Assembly: GCA_902728285.1 (NCBI GenBank)
Contig: CACVBU010001358.1
Coordinates: forward strand, 1-64,000
Source: Clytia hemisphaerica
Taxonomy: Eukaryota > Cnidaria > Hydrozoa > Leptothecata > Clytiidae
Direction: 5' to 3'
DNA length: 64,000 nt
Shown here: one piece after another, positions 1-11,171 of the stretch
Layout of the letters: the number at the start of each line of letters is the position of its first letter
Numbering within the stretch: the first letter of the stretch is position 1
The notes under the pieces: generated by a model
The model's database searches: none
Told to the model about the DNA's origin: nothing
The model's input: the letters and a program-made list of their open reading frames with translations, nothing else
Translations under genes and position numbers: made by a program

Positions 1-182
1 ATTTTTGGGATTTTTTTTCTTCTAAAGCAAAGAATTTAACTCTAAAAGAAATTTAAAACAGAGATGAACAAAGAGAAAGTGAGTTAAAGTTATGGTACGT
101 GAAATGCATGAAAGGATTGAATATAGTTTTCAGGATTTTGATGTTTTCCCCATCTAATCAATAACGAAAATAAAGAAAAAAG

Positions 183-3100
183 ATGTCTTTCACCAAGAAC
201 ATGCTTTATGTACCTTTTGATTTTGAAAGAGATCATGCAGGATCTGGTCTGGATATCAACAACTTCATCTCAATGATTAATCAAGAAAAGAAACCAAAAC
301 ATCTCCTACACTTTGTTGACTGTTGTAGGAATGGAAGAGGTATGTATTTTCATTTGTTTCTCTGAACTTGCTAAGAATTTCTTCATGTTCAATTCATAGA
401 AAAGTCTAGACTTTAAAAGTGTTAGTTGTGTGAAAAAACATTTCCAAAGCTTTTACATTGAAGCTTTTTTATTATGATTTTTTGGGATATTCGAATTTGC
501 TGTTCAATGAGATTGAGGCGAACAATGATCAGGGTAGTATAATGAGTAAACTTTGTTTTATCTTTGTTTTGTAAAGATTTTTTGAAATGCATTTATATAT
601 TTTGTAGAGCGTTCTGCACGTTCAAAGTCGAGTTTGAAACAACAATGGAACTACCTTTCCACGTTTGACGTCACAATCAATGATGAATGGAATTTACAGA
701 GAGTTCAACGGAAACAAAGGTATGATTATTTTGGCCAATCAACTGTGGGATTAGATTTTTTGTCAACTACAATTACCTTAAAACTTTAAAATGCAAGTGA
801 TTTTTAATTGCGTTAATGTACGGTTAGAAAGTAGAGTTTTTAACCCTGAGTTTCAACACTATAGAAGCTTTAGAGTCTAACACATCTCGGGGTCTAAAAG
901 CTCAAGAATGTTCCAATAAGGCTGAAAACATAGCCACTTAACCACTCCACAGGAACAAAGTGGAAGTACTGAAATTACAATTCTCGTCCGAGCTTTAAAT
1001 TCTAGAAAACGTTAAAATACCCAAAATTGGCAATATGTTTCGGCGCTGATTGTAGCAAAGAAAATGGTTTGTTATAAGCAAAGATCACAGAACTCGATTT
1101 TTGATAGAAGATAATGTATTCATTTTTAGCTGTGTTATTTTTCGATTGTGGATTGTTTCGGCAATAAACCATCAACCAAATTGTAGTTTGACCTTTTACC
1201 AAATGGTGAAGTTTAATCGTGTATTTAATCTATTCAATATTATAAATCACAATTTTCAGGATCTGGTTTTTGTGGCTTGACGAACATTAAATGTGGAAAA
1301 GTGAAAGCAATTGGTCAATGGACCAATAAGTAAGACTATACTTACCTCGAAAGACACTTTATTGGTAAGAAAGACACTTTATGGAACTTTGATTGAACTT
1401 TGATTGATATTATTTGCTTATTGGACCTACCTAGAGATCCTATAAATTAACCTGTGTTCGTCCGTTCGTTTGTCTGTTACCAAATTTTCTCAGGATTGAA
1501 TCATAGGAATTTTGTGATTTTTCTGAAGAATACCTGGCTTCTTCACAATCTCTCTTTTTTGTTTCGAGCGTAATACTCTTACTCTTTGGGATTTTAGAGA
1601 GTTTCGAACCTACACATTAAGCCAATCATCTGTGTTTTAAACATTCTTTTACTTGACCCAGTGCTGAAGTTAAATCTTAAATGAAATCTATATAAATCAC
1701 AATTTTCAGGATTTAGTTTTTGTGCATAGATGAACATGCGACGTGGAAAAGGGAAAGGAGTTGGCCAAGGCTCTACACTTAAGCAAACTTCTTAGATGGG
1801 TAAGACTTCATCTTGAAAGATATTTTATTGAACTTTCATGTTGATATCAATTGCTTTTTCCGAACAAAACTAGGTCACCTTTGTTTCGAGCGTAAAACTC
1901 TTACTCTTTGGGATATAGTGAGTTTCAAACCTATGCATTAAGCCAATCATCTGTGTTTTAAACATTCTTTTATTTGACCCAATGCTGAAGTTAAGTCCTA
2001 AATGAAATCTATATAAATCACAATTTTCAGGATTTGGTTTTTGTGGCTTGATGAACATTCAACGTGGAAAAGGAAACAGTTGGTCAAGGCTCTACACTTA
2101 AGAAAACTTCTTGGATAGGTAAGACTTCATTCATCATTATTTTTTGATAAAACTAGGCTACGTCATATTCCCCTTTGTTTCGAACGTAAACTCCTACATA
2201 CTCTTCAAAACTAAGGTCTAAAAAACTAGGAGCTGTGTATTGTGTAGACTAGAACAAAAACTAAAACGCTGAAAAATATCACCATAACCAGGCTTAAGAA
2301 ACAACATCGAACAAAATGGATAAACTTAATACCTCGTAAAATGTTCTTATTCCATGCAAAAAGTAATAGTAGTTGCAAAACTTTTTAATCAAACCCATGT
2401 TACTTACTCTTAGATTTGACAGACGTGATGAATGGTATGCAAAACAATTTTTAGATGACCTGAAGATTTTAAAGTAAGAACTTATTGTTATCTATTTTCA
2501 GCCGAAAATTTAACCAAATCTATCATATTGTTGTCAGTCGCACCTTGGAAACAGAAGCTTTCATCTCCTCAGTGGGAAAAAGTCCTACCGGGGCTTTGAT
2601 GTAGCTGTGTATGTTTCAAATTCGATACATGGTAATAAAAAAATGCCTATCAGATTTTGTATAAGGTTTTTCATTCCTGTTGATTCATATAATTTGACAT
2701 CTTTTTATAAGAAACTCAATTTTAGCTTCCTTCTTGCTTTTGCTTAGCTTTATGCTTAATGTTTGAAAAATGTGGTGCGATCACTCCTGATATTATACGA
2801 TATTTATGCTTATTGAGTTAAGAGCTGTCGTTTGCCATGGTTAGATCCAAAAAATGCTATTTCGAGATAATAAAGGCTCAAGCTTATAAGAAAAAGAAGT
2901 GTGTTCTTTCATGGCTTTCCCCCTTTTCAATAGAAAAGAAAACACAATGTATCGGACAGTTTTGGACACATTTAGCATTCAAACTCGTCTACCATTTTGT
3001 CTGTAATGATACAAAAAATAATTTTAGTGTCTTTATTCAGCTTTACTAAAACGGTATAATTGTTCTCTCATACTAGGTTTCCATCGATTATGCTGACTGC

Positions 3101-3960
3101 ATGGTTCGCACAGCAAACGGATTCAAATTAACTTCTATCAGCAACAGGCCAGTCATAAAAGACCTATTAATTGCACCACTTGGGAACTCACCTTACTGTG
3201 TGAAAAGGTAAGGCAATACTTACATGATTTCACTTTTTATCCGTGATATTCGAGACGTAAGGTTTTATAGGGAAGCACACATCGGATGTTTGCAACTACT
3301 TTTGAACTCGAAAAGTAAAACTAGTTACAAACGTCTGGGATAGTTTTGAGTGTTTCTGTATAAAACATTACGTCGTGAATATAATAACTGTTGAGTAACG
3401 AGACTTAATGAAACTGACGTTATAAATGGAACTCTCTCGACTAAACCAAAAATGAAATAATTCATCAAAAGCATATTTTCTGTGTGTCAAAAGTTTAATC
3501 CTAATTTAACGAGCATTCGTACTAATCGTTGTCTAGTGAGGGATTTTCATTTTAGAAGGTGAAATAATTGTCAACAAAATCCATATCTTTACTCTGAAAA
3601 TTTTATCGGTACACCTGGTGGGTACACTGAGATTCATGATATGCACCGTTGCACTGTCTTCCACGGACTCAACAACTAATTGGTCGCAAGTGACGTATTG
3701 ATCGATTTTACGTCACAACCAATCAGCTGTCGCGTCTGTGATGTAATGTCAAAACATTACAACGGCGCATATCATCAAATGTAATTGTTAACAAATCTTG
3801 ATTATGATGAAGTATTTCTCTCATTTTCAGGTCGCTTGATCTTGACATCAACAAAAACAACATAAATTATGAATTTGGATGTCACGCAAAGTTCATCACG
3901 AACCGAATGAGCAGGCAAGCTAAATACATCAGATATGAGGCACATGTACTTCAATTCTAG
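183..3960 (+). CDS. Caspase-like (C14-type) fold gene, 3' part, six exons
   Basis: Exons read by eye: 183-339, 608-719, 2414-2473, 2502-2571, 3077-3207 and 3831-3960 (TAG stop). Phases agree at every join. The first exon reads MLYVPFDFE, then a short helix-like stretch, then LLHFVDCCRNGR. This resembles the end of a C14 peptidase p20 unit, where a loop 'YLVPVDxx' is followed by 'LDACRSG'; the second Cys of DCCRNG (exon 1, about residue 49) would be the nucleophile. The catalytic His motif would lie upstream, so the ATG at 183 may only be an internal Met and the true start lies left of it or outside the window. The later exons (FDVTINDEW, DEWYAKQFLDDLKIL, IDYADCMVRTANGF, FGCHAKFITNRMSRQ) are not recognised. 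The exon 4 donor (TCA|GTGGGA) is weak. I am fairly sure this is a gene and only moderately sure of the fold. Confidence 0.45.
1259..2118 (+). repeat. Three copies of an acceptor-exon-donor-like unit
   Basis: Inside intron 2 of the caspase-like gene, three related segments begin after 'cacaattttcag' at about 1259, 1707 and 2031. Each runs about 70-90 bases to a GTAAG donor. The last two lie in a roughly 322-bp tandem duplication whose flank also repeats (about 1561-1680 and 1883-2000). The third copy (2031-2118) reads open as WFLWLDEHSTWKRKQ but ends in TAG immediately before its donor. Copies 1 and 2 carry earlier stops. Their phases do not fit the neighbouring exons, so they look like duplicated, decayed or alternative exons rather than constitutive ones. 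Confidence 0.55.
3238..3386. mobile_element. MITE, GATATTCATGACGTAA family, copy 1
   Basis: Imperfect inverted repeat. The left end reads GTGATATTCGAGACGTAA, then a GGGAAGCAC block; the right end is the reverse complement (GTGTTTCTGTATAAAACATT, then ACGTCGTGAATAT). The same ends recur at 44533-44668, 44770-44806 (one end only) and 62569-62670, which defines a family. It sits in intron 5 of the caspase-like gene. Confidence 0.6.
3632..3779. mobile_element. MITE, TTCATGATATGCA family, copy 1
   Basis: About 150 bp with inverted ends ATTCATGATATGCAC and GCGCATATCAT, and an inner inverted pair (AATTGGTCGCAAGTGACGT against ACGTCACAACCAATC). Close copies lie at 55782-55935 and 63455-63612, and the shared inner CCAATCAGCT/AGCTGATTGG core makes the family plain. 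No coding capacity. Confidence 0.65.
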
Positions 3961-4196
3961 TTTCACTGGTTTTCGCCAATGAACATACGAACGATATTAA
4001 ATAAATGGATTGGAAAGAAACCTCACACAGTTAATCAAAGATACTTATTATACAAACTTTTGTCTGGAACTCATCCACTGAGTAAGATTGGACTTTCTGT
4101 TATGTTGTTTTGGCGACTATGATTTTTTCATCAAATTAAGTTCAAAAAATGGATCAGAGTACCTTCGTTTTTTTCTTGCAAACTAGCACGTTTTTT

Positions 4197-4400
4197 TATA
4201 AGAACACTCAAAAAATTTGAAGGATGTTCATAACTTAAATTTTAAGCTAAAAAATATTTTTAACCTGTTTTTTTTTTTCACCATCTTATTTTTTTTGCGC
4301 AAGCTTCCTAAGAAATTTGGGTGTCAATAAAGCCTTAAAATGGTCTTACTTAATCTTAAAATTTTTTTCTCATAAAGCATGGGTTATAGCCCTGGGATTG
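4197..4400. mobile_element. Partial MITE, CACGT-T(n)-ATAAGAACA family
   Basis: Starts CACG, a T run, then ATAAGAACACTC, followed by the family's internal 'ttcttaa' and 'gggtgtcaataaagcc' words. The same words occur in the copies at 20868-21070, 21222-21585, 29640-29840, 47868-48066 and 53270-53506. The right end is not clear here. Confidence 0.45.
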
Positions 4401-4556
4401 AGGGACAACTTTGATGTTTTGATTTTTTTAATCTTTATTTTTGATTTAACTCTGTACTCTATATTTACCGTTGAAATGTTTGTGGTAGATTTCAGAGCAT
4501 CGACTATAAACCCAAATTCTTGTCGAAATAGCATTTATCTTTGCTTCACGAGAATT

Positions 4557-5075
4557 GAATGTTGCTTGGGTTTGTGTAGAAAAGTGAGGCAAGGCGATAA
4601 ATGTTGCTTGGATTTGTGTTGAAAAGTGAGGCAAGGTGATAAAAGTTGCTTGGATTTGTGTTGAAAAGTGAGGCAAGGTGATAAAAGTTGCTTGGATTTG
4701 TGTTGAAAAGTGAGGCAAGGCGATAAATGTTGCTTGGATTTGTGTATGCGAAAGTGAGGCAAGGCGATAAATGTTGCATGGATTTGTGTTGAAAAGTGAG
4801 GTAAGGCGATAAATGTTGCTTGGGTTTGTGTTTGAAAGTGAGGCAAGGCGATAAATGTTGCTTGGATTTGTGTATGCGAAAGTGAGGCAAGGCGATAAAT
4901 GTTGCATGGATTTGTGTTGAAAAGTGAGGCAAGGCGATAAATGTTGCTTGGGTTTGTGTTTGAAAGTGAGGCAAGGCGATAAATGTTGCTTGGATTTGTG
5001 TTGGAAAGTGAGGCAAGGAGATAAATGTTGCTTGGATTTGTGATGGAAAGTGAGGCAAGGTGATAGCGTCGCGGT
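4557..5075. repeat. 42-bp minisatellite, about 12 units
   Basis: Unit of about 42 bases (TTGCTTGGATTTGTGTTGAA then AAGTGAGGCAAGGCGATAAATG) repeated about 12 times, with point variants and a few units carrying TGTATGCGAAAG. Because 42 is a multiple of 3 and the unit lacks stops on the minus strand, long open frames arise in all three minus frames (14-residue periods such as NPSNIYRLASLSNT). The frames look like by-products of the period. No splice-linked gene structure is visible around the array. Confidence 0.9.
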
Positions 5076-5424
5076 AAGAGTGTTAAGAAATGTTGTGAGT
5101 TGTGGTGCGAACGTCTTGTGTGCTGGGAAGGATAAAGAGAGCTTGAGTGTTGCAGTGTCTGTACGTATGCTGTGATTAAGTTGTTTTCAAAACCAGGTAA
5201 CATTCAACTTTAAGCAAAGCAAATTAATGTTTTACTCTTTTTCACAATCTAATGATGCTCTTATCTACCACATCCTAATTTTGAATGAAAAACCCTTTTA
5301 TTTTCTTCTTTTATTCTCCTAGAAGTCGTTGGAATTGAGGTTCAATCTCAACTTTTTCCTTATTAGAGGTTGGGGTTTAGTGTATTCTTCTTGAGAAAAA
5401 TGTTTCAGTCAAATTCAACAAGTA

Positions 5425-6100
5425 GTAGGGGGAATTTTGTTCGATTTTTTGGAATCGCTTGACTGTTTTGTTAGAAGCACTTGTTATACATTTTTGGAAA
5501 GCTAAGGGGTAGGGGAATCGAAATTACTATGTTTCCAATTTTTTTTCGGACACTTTGGTGTGATTTTCGGACAAATATGACGGTCTCAGGCAAAAATCAT
5601 AGGGTTAAAAATTAATGAAAATTTTAGCTCGAGAAAACGGAGACCTGTTGTATATTTTTGGAAATCTCTCAAAAAATTAAGATTAGAGATATATTACAAG
5701 TATAGGTGATTTCTGTACCTAACTCGAGATATTAACCCTTGAAAACCGTGTTTTTCAGCCAGAAACAGCTATTTTGTCCAGTTTTTGCGCTTTTTGAAGC
5801 TCAATATCTCGAGTTAGGTACTGAAATCACCTATACTTGCAATATATCTCTAATCCTAATTTTTTGAGAGCTTTCCAAAAATATACAACAGGTCTCCGTT
5901 TTCTCGAGCTAAAATTTCCATTAATTTTAACCTTATGATTTTTGCCTGAGACCGTCATATTTGTCCGAAAATCACACCAAAGTGTCCGAAAAAAAATTGG
6001 AAACATAGTAATTTCGATTCCCCTACCCCTTAGCTTTCCAAAAATGTATAACAAGTGCTTCTAACAAAACAGTCGAGCGATTTTACAAAATGCCCTCTAC
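5425..6100. mobile_element. Palindromic fold-back element, copy 1
   Basis: About 676 bp. Nearly the whole left half is the reverse complement of the right half: GTAGGGGGAATTTT at the left, AAAATGCCCTCTAC at the right, with matching inner blocks (aagcacttgttatacatttt, ggggtaggggaatcga, CTCGAGATATT). A TA lies on each side, as expected of a TA duplication. Only a central segment near 5745-5800 (gtgtttttcagccagaaac) is unpaired. A second copy is at 13339-14026. No transposase is encoded, so this is a non-autonomous element. Transcribed, it would form a hairpin of more than 300 bp. Confidence 0.85.
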
Positions 6101-6642
6101 TAAAGGCTTAGGACACCGTTGCGTATGTTATACTAAGTGTTTTTCAAACATTAAATTTTTAAATCCTTTTTTTGTATTTATAGCTCAAATCTTAATTTTT
6201 GTGTATATATTGTTTTTCTCTGAATTAATAAATTCTAGGTGCAATACAAATTGTAAATTTGTCCCTTCCTTACCGAAATCAATCTTTTTACAAATAGGAT
6301 GTTTTATGGAAATAAATTAACAGACTCTAATAGCCAAAAAACTCTTGCCAACCAACTGTTACTCCTTCTCTCGAACATGAATAGTGTTGGTAGTGGCAAA
6401 TTTGCAAATAATCTGCCCGATGGACTATTCTAAACAGCGTTGTCGTTAAGGTTTTCAATAATTGAACCGATTTCTTTCACGAACCCGACTGTCTTATTTG
6501 ACCCTTACGTGACTTAAAGACTCTGAGTGGTCATAGTGAATTGTTATATTTTATTTTCTCGTTTTAGATGTATACAAGAAAAGCTTATTAACAAGCAAAC
6601 TAAATATTACAATTTTCTTGTTGCATCAATTGGTCGATCACC

Positions 6643-8060
6643 ATGGACAAGTACCTACGTCCAAATCGTTTTGATGCTGAAAAACGATGGAAACACTGGT
6701 ACAGGACAGCTTTATAAGTTCTATAACTTTCCCGGACGGAACAACTGATCGTGATCAAGCAGGTCAAGAACAAAAACTCTTATCAAATACGTTTCACCAT
6801 CACTGTATAAATTTATCGCTGAAGCAGAAAACTACACCAGAGTGATAGAAATTCTTCGTCAACTTTACGTTAAGCCGGTCAATGTTATGTATAACCGTCA
6901 TTACTGTTTTATCACCCATCGCCAAAATGATACAGAAACAGCCGACCAGTACCTTCAAGAACTGGAGAGACTTAGTAAGAACTGTAACTTTGCTGCTGTA
7001 ACAGCAGAGAGTTACTGTCAAGAATAAGTCAGAGACGCTTTCATAAATGGCTTACGTTCTCATGTTTTTCGGCAACGTTTACTGCACTGGAAAGTCCTAT
7101 AGTAACTTTTCAACAAGCCTTCCACAAGCACGTACATTAGAGCTCGCACAAAAACATTCTGATAATTTTCAATTTTTACCAAACATTGTTGCTGCTGTCG
7201 CTGGCAGCTCAATGGATATTCAACTTGATGCTACAATTGCTGGAACTGGAAAAAGGAGCACCTCAGGAACTGAGAAACAAAAGTGCTATTTCTATGGTAA
7301 TGACCTTTATCCTCGCAGCAAATGCCCTGCAAAAGAAAGTACGTGCAATATGTGTTCGAAAATTGGACATCATTGGGAGAGAGTCTGTTGTTCAACCAAG
7401 ACTATTGCCAACCTAGGAGCCGCATCATTGCCATCTTTTTAAAACCCATCACTTTGTGCTACTCAACAAAACAAAGCCTCAAATGGTATTGATTCAACCA
7501 TGACCATTACCTATGTCAATAATCGATCTTTGAATACGCGTTCATTCAGAAAGCGATCTAACTTTTATCAGTGAAAAAGTGGCAAAGAAGTTGAAACTTT
7601 TTACTTCCAGCACCTGCAAAGACCGATACACTTGCAAACCGTTCTCAGTCATGCCCAGTCATTGGAGAAGTATGTAGTAATTAACGTTTTTGTTAATGGG
7701 ACACTTTATACACCGGACAAGTTGTTTTAGTACCGAAAAACTAGTTCGTCGAAATGGTTACCGGTAAAGCCTTTATGAAAAAGCATAAATCAGTCATTCT
7801 TCATTTTGGAGGTTCTGAATCAGCTCTTCAGCTTCAGGGTCAGTTGTAATTTCACAGCTATGAACATTGAACCACCAACTCTCTTCGTCAACATGCCAGC
7901 TAACACTAAGCCTTGCATGCAAGTCCAGAATGTATAATGCATGACAAAATTACATTGCTCAAGAAACCGAACGTTTTCTATAGAAAGGTATCATAGAACC
8001 AAGTACTTCACCTTGGCGCGAGCCCAAAAAGTGGATAAAATCAAAATAACAAACCTGAAA
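6643..8060 (+). pseudogene. Decayed Ty3/Gypsy-type retrotransposon (gag, protease, start of RT)
   Basis: A Gag-like start at 6643 is followed by Gag core similarity in broken frames (about 6842-7130), a zinc-knuckle-like Cys/His region near 7280-7390, protease-like remnants (about 7500-7850) and a short stretch resembling the start of the reverse transcriptase (about 7930-8010). Frameshifts and stops interrupt every part and no intact reading frame survives. LTRs were not recognised and the 3' two thirds of the element are absent. It is an old, inactive copy. The family assignment rests on the order gag, zinc knuckle, protease and on the wording of the Gag and knuckle segments. Confidence 0.65.
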
Positions 8061-8840
8061 TCAAGATCGAAAGGGAAAGAAAAATGGGCAATGACCCCAT
8101 GACGGATACATCTTTTCATCCAAACGCCGAGGTCAAGATGTCCTTATCAGAGGCGTGTACTAAAACGGAGACGGAGGAGAAGTCAAGAGGAGAATATTCG
8201 AAAGTGACATTTCCTATCGACCGAGTTATGATTCTGATTAATTGTTTGGTCAATTTCTTCCTCCTCAGATACGTATGGTTTTTCAGGCTCAAAATCATAA
8301 GGTTTTAAAGAAGTCAGGAAGGCTACATTCACTGTCGCTTGACCCCCCATTTCAATCATTGAAATCATGGTTATTCGAAGACTTACTCGATTCACTTTCA
8401 TTTTCAGATGATGCGCAAGGGCTTGAATAGCTTGAAGGATATTCTAGCTCTTGGGTTAGAAAAACATTTTCAAAATTTTTTTGATTTTCCAATTTTCAAA
8501 AAAACTGAAAGGGTCTCGTTGAAGCGTCAAAGTAAGTTAGAAAGAGGTTGAGTTCCCCTTGAAACTCAGCATTTGTATAAATAAAAAGAGGGTAATAGAA
8601 CATTTTAATAACGTCTTTTTAAAGTTCATAACGTCATTTTTGTAATAAGATTTTTAATTACTCTTGACAGAAAAATCTTCAGATCCATTTAAATTTCTTC
8701 AGTATTACCACATCCCTGTCTCATTGCGACCGTCCTGGAGAAAAAAATCTTTTAGCAAATATTTGAATAAAATGGTAGATATTTAAATAAGAATTGAAAA
8801 TTGACTGGTTCTGGTTAGCTGGGATTAAATATTTTCTATA
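8061..8840. other. No gene recognised
   Basis: Follows the Gypsy relic. Short open frames on both strands overlap each other and show no recognisable domain. No clear repeat ends are seen. Confidence 0.4.
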
Positions 8841-9217
8841 CCCGGGGGGGGCACTCAAGGTAAATGACCTACCAGACGTTCGGCCCTTAAGGGTAGGTTT
8901 TTCATAGTTCAGCTAGTGCACTGTAAGGGTAGGAAATTACAAGACTGCACTGAACTGCACTGTAAGGGTAGGAAATTTTGGTAAAAGGCCAATTTTTTGG
9001 TAAAATTATCACAAAATTGGTCAATTTTGGAGGAAAAAATCCACATTTTCTTGGAAAATTGCAAAAATTTTCGCCCTTACAGGCGAGAAATTTTGAAAAA
9101 GTGCACTGTAAGGGTATGATTTTTCATGGAAATTCACTGCACTGTAAGGGTCCGATTTTAGAAGCCAAATTTTGGGCCGAACGTATGGTCGATTTCAGAT
9201 CGAGTGCCCCCCCCGGG
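8841..9217. mobile_element. hAT-like MITE with CCCGGGGG ends, copy 1
   Basis: 377 bp flanked by a perfect 8-bp duplication TTTCTATA (8833-8840 and 9218-9225), the usual hAT length. Ends are CCCGGGGGGGGCACTC and GAGTGCCCCCCCCGGG, continuing inward as a roughly 50-bp inverted repeat around GACGTTCGGCCC. The interior carries four copies of CACTGTAAGGGT(A). A close copy with its own 8-bp duplication is at 10190-10549 and a relative at 10819-11171. No coding capacity. Confidence 0.85.
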
Positions 9218-9787
9218 TTTCTATAAGAAAAGAAAATTCTTTAGGACCTACAGTGTATGGCATCATGAACATATAAACGACTGGATATATTCTATTATTG
9301 TCTCTTCGAGCGAGCTTTGTTGCCGCCTGTATTTCAAAACTGGTATGAAAAATCCGACAATATTCTCTCATAATTTTATATCTTTGAATTATTTAGGTAA
9401 AAAGATTGATAGAGCTTAAACGTTACTCCTAATGTACAAAAAAATTATTTTCGATTTTTTTTACAGGTTTGTAATTTATTTTATCAACATTTTCAACTCT
9501 GAAATGCAGAATTTCAACTGCGTGTATACTTTTGAATCCCTTTTGTCACTCAAATAATTTTTTTATGACTTGAAAAAAAATAGCTTGCCAAAGTTGAGAG
9601 CCTGTGTCATAAGAATATCAAAATTAGAATGTGACACTCTCTAAAATTATTGGACAAATCAAAATTTAGAAATATTAGTCGGACTTATCACAAGCTGACG
9701 ATGATTTTGCCTCTGTTATCTTTGTTATGATATAGATAAAAGACTTGAGAAGAGTAGAACAACAGAGACTTTTGTCGAAGTTTTGAC

Positions 9788-10149
9788 GGGGCCCCCCCAG
9801 TGGTTTGCGTGAATGCGTGAATGGGCATTTTTGGTTGCGTGAATGCGTGAAAATGGAAAATAAATTGCGTGAATGCGTGAATTGAAAAAACTTGCGTGAA
9901 CGTGAAAATCCACATTTAAATGCGTGAATGCGTGAATCTGGGCTATTTTGTGCGTGAATGCGTGAATTTTCCGCCGATTATGTGCAGTTTTCCTGTTTTT
10001 TAAATGTTTCCCCGATTTTTGCCGAAAATCTTCCGATTTTCTGAAAAATCGGGTTATTGCGTGAAAGCCGAGAAAAATTTGCGTGAATGCGTGAATTTCG
10101 AAAAAAAATTGCGTGATTGCGTGAATTGAGGGTACGCTGGGGGGGCCTC
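9788..10149. mobile_element. DNA element built of GCGTGAAT repeats, 6-bp duplication
   Basis: Ends GGGGCCCCCCCAG and CTGGGGGGGCCTC, flanked by TTTGAC on both sides (9782-9787 and 10150-10155). The paralogous empty site at about 26972 has a single TTTTGACGTTGTTAG, which proves the insertion. The interior is mainly GCGTGAATGCGTGAAT repeated in blocks on both sides of a short unique core. No coding capacity. Confidence 0.85.
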
Positions 10150-10189
10150 TTTGACGTTGTTAGTAAGGTATTCCCAAGTGGTATATCAT

Positions 10190-10549
10190 CCCGGAGGGGC
10201 ACTCAAGGTTAATGACCTACCAGACGTTCGGCCCTAAAGGGTAGGTTTTTCATAGTTCAGCTAGTGCACTGTAAGGGTAGGAAATTGCAAAACTGCACTG
10301 AACTGCACTGTAAGGGTAGGAAATTGTGATAAAAGGCCAATTTTTTGGTAAAATTGGCACAAAATTGGTCAATTTTGGAGGAAAAATTCCACATTTTCTT
10401 GGCAAATTGCAAAGATTTTCGCCCTTATGGGCAAGAAATTTTGAAAAAATGCACTGTAAGGGTATGATATTTCATGGAAATTCACTACACTTAGAAGCCA
10501 AATTTTGGGCCGAACGTATGGTCGTTTTCAGATCGAGTGCCCCCCTGGG
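10190..10549. mobile_element. hAT-like MITE with CCCGGAGG ends, copy 2
   Basis: 360 bp, closely similar to 8841-9217 in the same orientation. Flanked by a perfect 8-bp TATATCAT duplication (10182-10189 and 10550-10557). The intact fold-back copy at 26436-27119 has a single TATACCATC-like site at the corresponding place. Interior GCACTGTAAGGGTA repeats are conserved. One repeat present in copy 1 has been lost near 10490. Confidence 0.88.
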
Positions 10550-10818
10550 TATATCATTAAAATCTATTGTTTCATTTTATGCTTTTAACGAGGCAGCAAC
10601 GAAGCTAGCAGCCCTTTCTGCAAAAAGACAAAGGAGATGGATGTCCAGTCGTTTATATGTTCATGCTTTGATTGATCATAGTGGTTGCATAACTGGCTTG
10701 ATTACACTGAATTTTTAGAAACGAAAATTTACTAGTATCATATAATTATTATATCAGCTACACTTCTTTGCAAAAAGATCGCTGAAAATTGATATTTTTA
10801 CATTCAACATGGAGAATA

Positions 10819-11171
10819 ACCCCGGGGGCAGTGAGTTTACCAACTGACGGTATGTGCGGCAAAAAAAATCGCTTTTAGAATCGCACTCTTACAGTGCAGA
10901 AAGAAATCAGTGAAATTCATAACCTTACAGTACATTTTTTTCAATTTTTTTTCAAATTTTTTTTCAAGTCTTTTCGAGCAAAAAAATCAAGATTTTTGCG
11001 CAAAAATTTGTAATTTTTCCTTGATTTGCTGAAATTTCCACCCATACAGAGCATTTATCAAAAGTCCACCCTTACAGTGCATTTCTGCTATTTTGAAAAA
11101 TGTACCCTTAACCGCTGCACATACCCGTCGGTCAATTTGCCCAATTTGCCTGACTGCCCCCCCCCTCTCCG
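10819..11171. mobile_element. hAT-like MITE, diverged relative
   Basis: Ends CCCCGGGGGCAGTGAG and CTGACTGCCCCCCCCC, with near-identical 8-mers outside (GGAGAATA at 10811, GGAGAATG at 11172). The interior has the same CCTTACAGTGCA motif as the elements at 8841 and 10190, but otherwise differs. Confidence 0.7.

Larger units (their letters stand above)
9264..10665. mobile_element. Fold-back element (ATGAACATATAAACGAC ends) split by two insertions
   Basis: Ends read CATGAACATATAAACGAC and GTCGTTTATATGTTCATG, followed inward by the matching blocks 'gttgccgcctgt' and 'gaggcagcaacgaag'. The copy at 26436-27119 is uninterrupted at 684 bp. This one is 1402 bp because of insertions at 9788-10149 and 10190-10549. 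Without them it is about the same length as the other copy. Confidence 0.8.

Noticed and set aside
2116-2118. TAG before the donor as an RNA-editing site restoring Trp
   Set aside because: The idea is appealing because copy 2 has TGG, but the exon's phase does not fit the gene and there is no RNA evidence.
4446-5203. Three overlapping minus-strand reading frames of 153-222 codons
   Set aside because: They follow directly from a stop-free 42-bp tandem repeat. There is no conserved domain, splice structure or start context.
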